A stretch of 12,680 nucleotides of DNA from JBBSGD01 sp038254435. GTDB taxonomy: Bacteria; Actinomycetota; CADDZG01; WHSQ01. Numbering within the stretch: position 1 is the first letter of the stretch; each line of letters starts with the position of its first letter. The DNA is taken from contig JBBSGD010000049.1 of assembly GCA_038254435.1 (NCBI GenBank), positions 1-12,680 of the forward strand, written 5' to 3'. Positions 12,556 to 12,680 of this stretch are shown here, piece after piece. Both the position numbers and the translations under genes were made by a program. The notes under the pieces were generated by a model. The model was not told where the DNA came from. It did no database searches and saw only the letters and a list, made by a program, of their open reading frames with translations.

Positions 12556-12680
12556 GTAGGGACCAGTTCTTTCTCACCAACATGGGACCATCCGCGCCCT
12601 GGACAAAGCCGTGGCCGGGGCCGCCATGCTGACGGTTGCATCATCGCGCACTCTTAATCTTCGGTTTCTGGCGTCGGCGA

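Noticed and set aside
1..12680. CRISPR array or retron-like structure
   Set aside because: No regularly spaced repeats were found, and no Cas or reverse-transcriptase motifs are visible; the only long repeat is the two-copy selC block.

Overview
The window looks like a chromosomal segment from a high-GC soil-type actinobacterium. The evidence is strong G/C third-position bias, a luciferase-like F420-type oxidoreductase, a deazaflavin-dependent (Ddn-like) reductase, a DUF1772 protein and frequent GTG starts. Remnants of a selenocysteine tRNA gene imply a Sec-using lineage. A deep branch such as Thermoleophilia would fit, but that is inference. Much of the window reads as an accessory region with relics of gene turnover.

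Left part (1-4075). The 3' portion of an MFS drug/sugar efflux-type transporter faces a small 'ATPxPW'-type hypothetical gene. A heavily frameshifted relic of an LtrA-family membrane protein follows. An intact LLM-class F420-dependent oxidoreductase lies on the minus strand. Then come two small genes each broken by one missing G: a truncated MmcQ/YjbR-family gene and a VOC/glyoxalase-family gene.

Nucleotidyltransferase part (4099-6028). One stand-alone nucleotidyltransferase is followed by a hairpin, an unusually AT-rich control region with inverted repeats, and a two-gene operon. The operon encodes an Xre-type HTH protein and an AbiEii/MNT-like nucleotidyltransferase that carries an extra C-terminal SH3-like domain. 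The layout is that of a toxin-antitoxin or abortive-infection module, apparently expressed from a leaderless promoter sitting inside its own operator.

selC-repeat part (6054-10943). Two perfect 61-bp direct repeats, 4.8 kb apart, each match the 3' half of a selenocysteine tRNA from the anticodon loop to CCA. Neither has the 5' half. This is the pattern left by integration into a tRNA gene, and two 3' remnants in the same direction suggest tandem elements, with the intact selC expected to the right of the window. Between them lie an AlbA_2/HATPase-type ATP-binding gene broken by five single-base G/C losses, a short unidentified C-terminal fragment, and an intact operon: SnoaL-like, Ddn-like deazaflavin-dependent reductase, TetR regulator, DUF1772 membrane protein. 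That operon has a dyad-rich TetR-type operator around its -10 box. Next to the right-hand repeat is a minus-strand C-terminal fragment of an AbiEii-type toxin. No integrase is visible.

Right part (10944-12680). A YihY/BrkB-family membrane protein on the minus strand is preceded by a 12-bp-period tandem repeat containing TTGACA. The last 700 bp hold several palindromes, including a perfect 18-bp one, and a possible short ORF with no clear start.
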